This document shows, piece after piece, positions 3,555 to 5,460 of a stretch of DNA of 5,460 nucleotides. The DNA is from Clostridia bacterium (lineage in GTDB: Bacteria; Bacillota; Clostridia; Oscillospirales; Acutalibacteraceae). Each line of letters starts with the position of its first letter. Within the stretch, counting starts at the first letter, position 1. The notes under the pieces are model-generated. The model was not told where the DNA came from, did not search any database, and worked only from the letters and a program-made list of their open reading frames with translations. The position numbers and the translations under genes are program-made. The stretch is from positions 1 to 5,460 of the forward strand of contig JAFWCS010000261.1 in the NCBI GenBank assembly GCA_017534365.1, written 5' to 3'.

Positions 3555-5460
3555 TTATGCTTCCGCCCGCTGCCAGTAAAGCGTGACGTCAAGCTCCTCC
3601 CAGCGCATGGCAAGCTCGCCGTTCGCCAGCAGCTCCAGGTGCATATCGTAAGGGTGATTGTCCTTTGCGGTGTTGAAAAAGGCGCCGATCTCTTCTCCGT
3701 ACTGATTGAACGCATAGCCGCCCGTGCCGGTGAAATCCGGGCCGAACTGCAGATAGAAGGAATCGTCCGAGCGCAGGAAGAGGCTGCCTTCGGCCGTGCC
3801 GAACTGCGTCTGCACCGCCTGAAGATCGTTGGCGTCGGAGAGCACCCATTCGCCCACGTTTTCCGGCGCGCAGAGATCGCCGCCCTTGCCGCCGCCGTTC
3901 TCCGCGAGCATCTTTGCATCCCGGAGCGCATGAGCTTCCTTCATGAAATCCGGATGCGCGGCGAGATAGGCGTCCGCCGCCTTCTGCGCGCGGATCAGCG
4001 GCAGGTGTTTTGCGTAGAACCGCTGTTCCGACCAGCCGGTCCGCTGAAATTCTCCGCTCGGGGCGTAATCGCCGTCCGAATTCAGCTCCACGAATTCCAG
4101 CAGCCGGATCTTCGCCACATCGGCGACCTTCGGATCCTCGGTCAGCCGGATCAGCGCGGGCACGCCGGCAGCATCCAGCGAGGCGAGATATTCCACATCC
4201 ACGCTCGCCAGCCTGCCGGTCTGATAGGCGGCGCAGTTGTAATCGGCAATGCGCGTGTTCAGATCCCCCGCGCCGAGCACGAGCAGGATCACGCCCGCCG
4301 TGAGCAGGGCAGTCTGCAGCACCCGCACGCGCGGCAGGAAGCAGCGCAGGAGCATCGCGACGAACACCACTGCAAGCAGCACCATGAAGGCGCCGGTGCC
4401 CACGCGCAGCACTGTCATGCCGTAGTGGCGGATATAGAGCACCATCTTTGAGAGGGCGGTCGCGATCAGCAGGAGGGTGAACAGGCCGATGAAGCAGTTC
4501 AGAATGCGCACGGCCAGCGGCGGGCGGTCACCGCGCGCGAAGATGACCGTGATAAACATCACGCAGAGATTGATCGCCGCAATCGCGCACAGCTCAAAGA
4601 AGCCGCGCCGCGCATACGCCGCGAAGCTGAAGGTATAATCCGCCGGCAGGATACCGGAGAAGGCGCTGAAGAAATAGGCCAGCTGCGAAACCAGATAGGC
4701 AACGTAGCAGATGCTCAGCACGGCGAGGAACGCAACGAGCGCGGGCGTGGCAACGCCGCGTTTCTCCTTCTGCTGTGTTTCCTCCGGCGGCGCCTGCCTG
4801 AGCGTGAGCGCGAAGCTGAACAGCAGCGGCGCGAGCAGAAGCGACAGGATCAGCTGGAAAAACCGCATCCAGAAATCAACGAAGATCCCGCCGATCAGTC
4901 CTTCAAAGGCCGCGTCCGAGCGCATGAGCAGCGGCAGCACCGCCGCGAGCACCGGCACCGCGCACAGCGCGCCGACCAGCGCCTGCACCACGCGCTTTTT
5001 GCGGTCGCTTTCCCCCGAAAGCAGGCCGCGCACCGCCGCCGGCGCAAAACGCACGCCGCGCGCGACCGGCCGCAGGGTATGCGGGATCAGCGCGAGATCG
5101 CCGGCCGGGATCTTCTGCCCCCGCAGCCCGGTGAACCAGACCACGGCCAGCAGCAGCATCGCGAGGAACGAAAACGCGCAGACGACCAGATTATCCGTCA
5201 GCACAAACACGGCGGAGAGCGCCGCCGCGCAGACGCCGCAGCCGAGCGCATAACCGCCCGGCTTCACGCCGCGCTCAGCCAGCACGGCCGTGGCGGAGAT
5301 CCAGTAAAAGAGGAAGGCAATGGCCCAGCCGATCCGGCAGAAGCCCCAAAGCCCCCAGAAAATGCTCAGCACACCGCTGATCGCCGCCAGCACCGCCATC
5401 GCGAGCGTCTTGCGGTCATAAGTGAACTGCGGCGCCGGTCTGACCGGCTGCGGTTTGACC
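3555..5460 (-). CDS. DUF4153/DUF4173-type polytopic membrane protein with extracytoplasmic C-terminal domain, 5' partial
   Basis: The frame is open to the right edge, so the N-terminus is missing. The 20 codons before the ATG at 5399 translate sensibly ('QFTYDRKTLA' just before it), no ribosome binding site precedes that ATG, and the true start probably lies outside. Numbering from that ATG, about 10-11 hydrophobic segments occupy 2-378, with a cytoplasmic loop at about 91-137 and a charged loop near 201-216. 'YARRGFFEL' at 262-270 and 'NTRIADYN' at 381-388, followed by 'VDVEYLASLDAAGVPAL', match my memory of the DUF4153/DUF4173 pattern, a family of unknown function. Residues 379-614 are soluble and should face outside. 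The last 100 ('GEWVLSDANDLQAVQ' to 'VTLYWQRAEA') look like a small beta-barrel, perhaps lipocalin-like. The lipoprotein gene follows after 16 nt. GC reaches about 70% in sampled lines. Confidence 0.8.
   Translation of the reverse strand, partial: VKPQPVRPAPQFTYDRKTLAMAVLAAISGVLSIFWGLWGFCRIGWAIAFLFYWISATAVLAERGVKPGGYALGCGVCAAALSAVFVLTDNLVVCAFSFLAMLLLAVVWFTGLRGQKIPAGDLALIPHTLRPVARGVRFAPAAVRGLLSGESDRKKRVVQALVGALCAVPVLAAVLPLLMRSDAAFEGLIGGIFVDFWMRFFQLILSLLLAPLLFSFALTLRQAPPEETQQKEKRGVATPALVAFLAVLSICYVAYLVSQLAYFFSAFSGILPADYTFSFAAYARRGFFELCAIAAINLCVMFITVIFARGDRPPLAVRILNCFIGLFTLLLIATALSKMVLYIRHYGMTVLRVGTGAFMVLLAVVFVAMLLRCFLPRVRVLQTALLTAGVILLVLGAGDLNTRIADYNCAAYQTGRLASVDVEYLASLDAAGVPALIRLTEDPKVADVAKIRLLEFVELNSDGDYAPSGEFQRTGWSEQRFYAKHLPLIRAQKAADAYLAAHPDFMKEAHALRDAKMLAENGGGKGGDLCAPENVGEWVLSDANDLQAVQTQFGTAEGSLFLRSDDSFYLQFGPDFTGTGGYAFNQYGEEIGAFFNTAKDNHPYDMHLELLANGELAMRWEELDVTLYWQRAEA

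Noticed and set aside
3384..4451. Plus-strand open frame of 355 codons opposite the membrane protein and lipoprotein genes
   Set aside because: Long antisense frames are expected opposite GC-rich coding DNA. It spans two well-supported minus-strand genes, and its His/Arg/Ala-rich translation has no domain.
5397..5399. ATG at 5399 as the true start of the large membrane protein
   Set aside because: No ribosome binding site precedes it, and the same frame continues open with a sensible translation to the window edge, so the start is most likely upstream of the window.

Overview
The window looks like a chromosomal segment from a GC-rich member of the Clostridia, probably an uncultured gut Oscillospiraceae/Ruminococcaceae-type bacterium. 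That placement is inference. It rests on Gram-positive-style purine-rich ribosome binding sites, a lipoprotein and a secreted protein of low-GC-Gram-positive type, a DUF4153/DUF4173-type membrane protein, and intergenic DNA packed with short GC-rich inverted repeats of a kind common in these genomes. No rRNA, tRNA, CRISPR array, transposase or phage gene is visible.

All five supported genes lie on the minus strand, so transcription runs from right to left. (1) 5460-3555: a large polytopic membrane protein with an extracytoplasmic C-terminal domain, cut by the right edge because its reading frame stays open there. (2) 3538-2843: a predicted lipoprotein starting only 16 nt after gene 1, so probably in the same operon. 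(3) A 187-nt gap holding a composite inverted repeat. (4) 2655-2212: a small, AT-rich multi-pass membrane protein. (5) 2141-993: a secreted protein with an N-terminal CARDB-like beta-sandwich and a possible copper-amine-oxidase-N-like C-terminus. (6) 992-397: about 600 nt with no credible gene, filled with hairpin repeats and ending in a well-formed promoter. (7) 396-1: the N-terminal membrane part of an ABC exporter subunit, cut by the left edge.

Every gene product is membrane-bound or exported, so the window is an envelope cluster, but no pathway can be assigned. The clearest functional pairing is genes 1 and 2, a membrane protein with an outside domain next to a lipoprotein. GC content is mosaic. 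By hand count the small membrane gene is about 34% GC, sampled lines of the lipoprotein gene are 38-50%, and sampled lines of the flanking large genes are 63-72%.

The most distinctive content is the repeats. Three different hairpin-bearing repeat types each occur twice, and one pair of copies shows a compensatory base change in its stem. A 59-nt element at 842-900 can fold into a Y-shaped, three-way-junction structure with flush arms. No convincing new defence or mobile system is visible.
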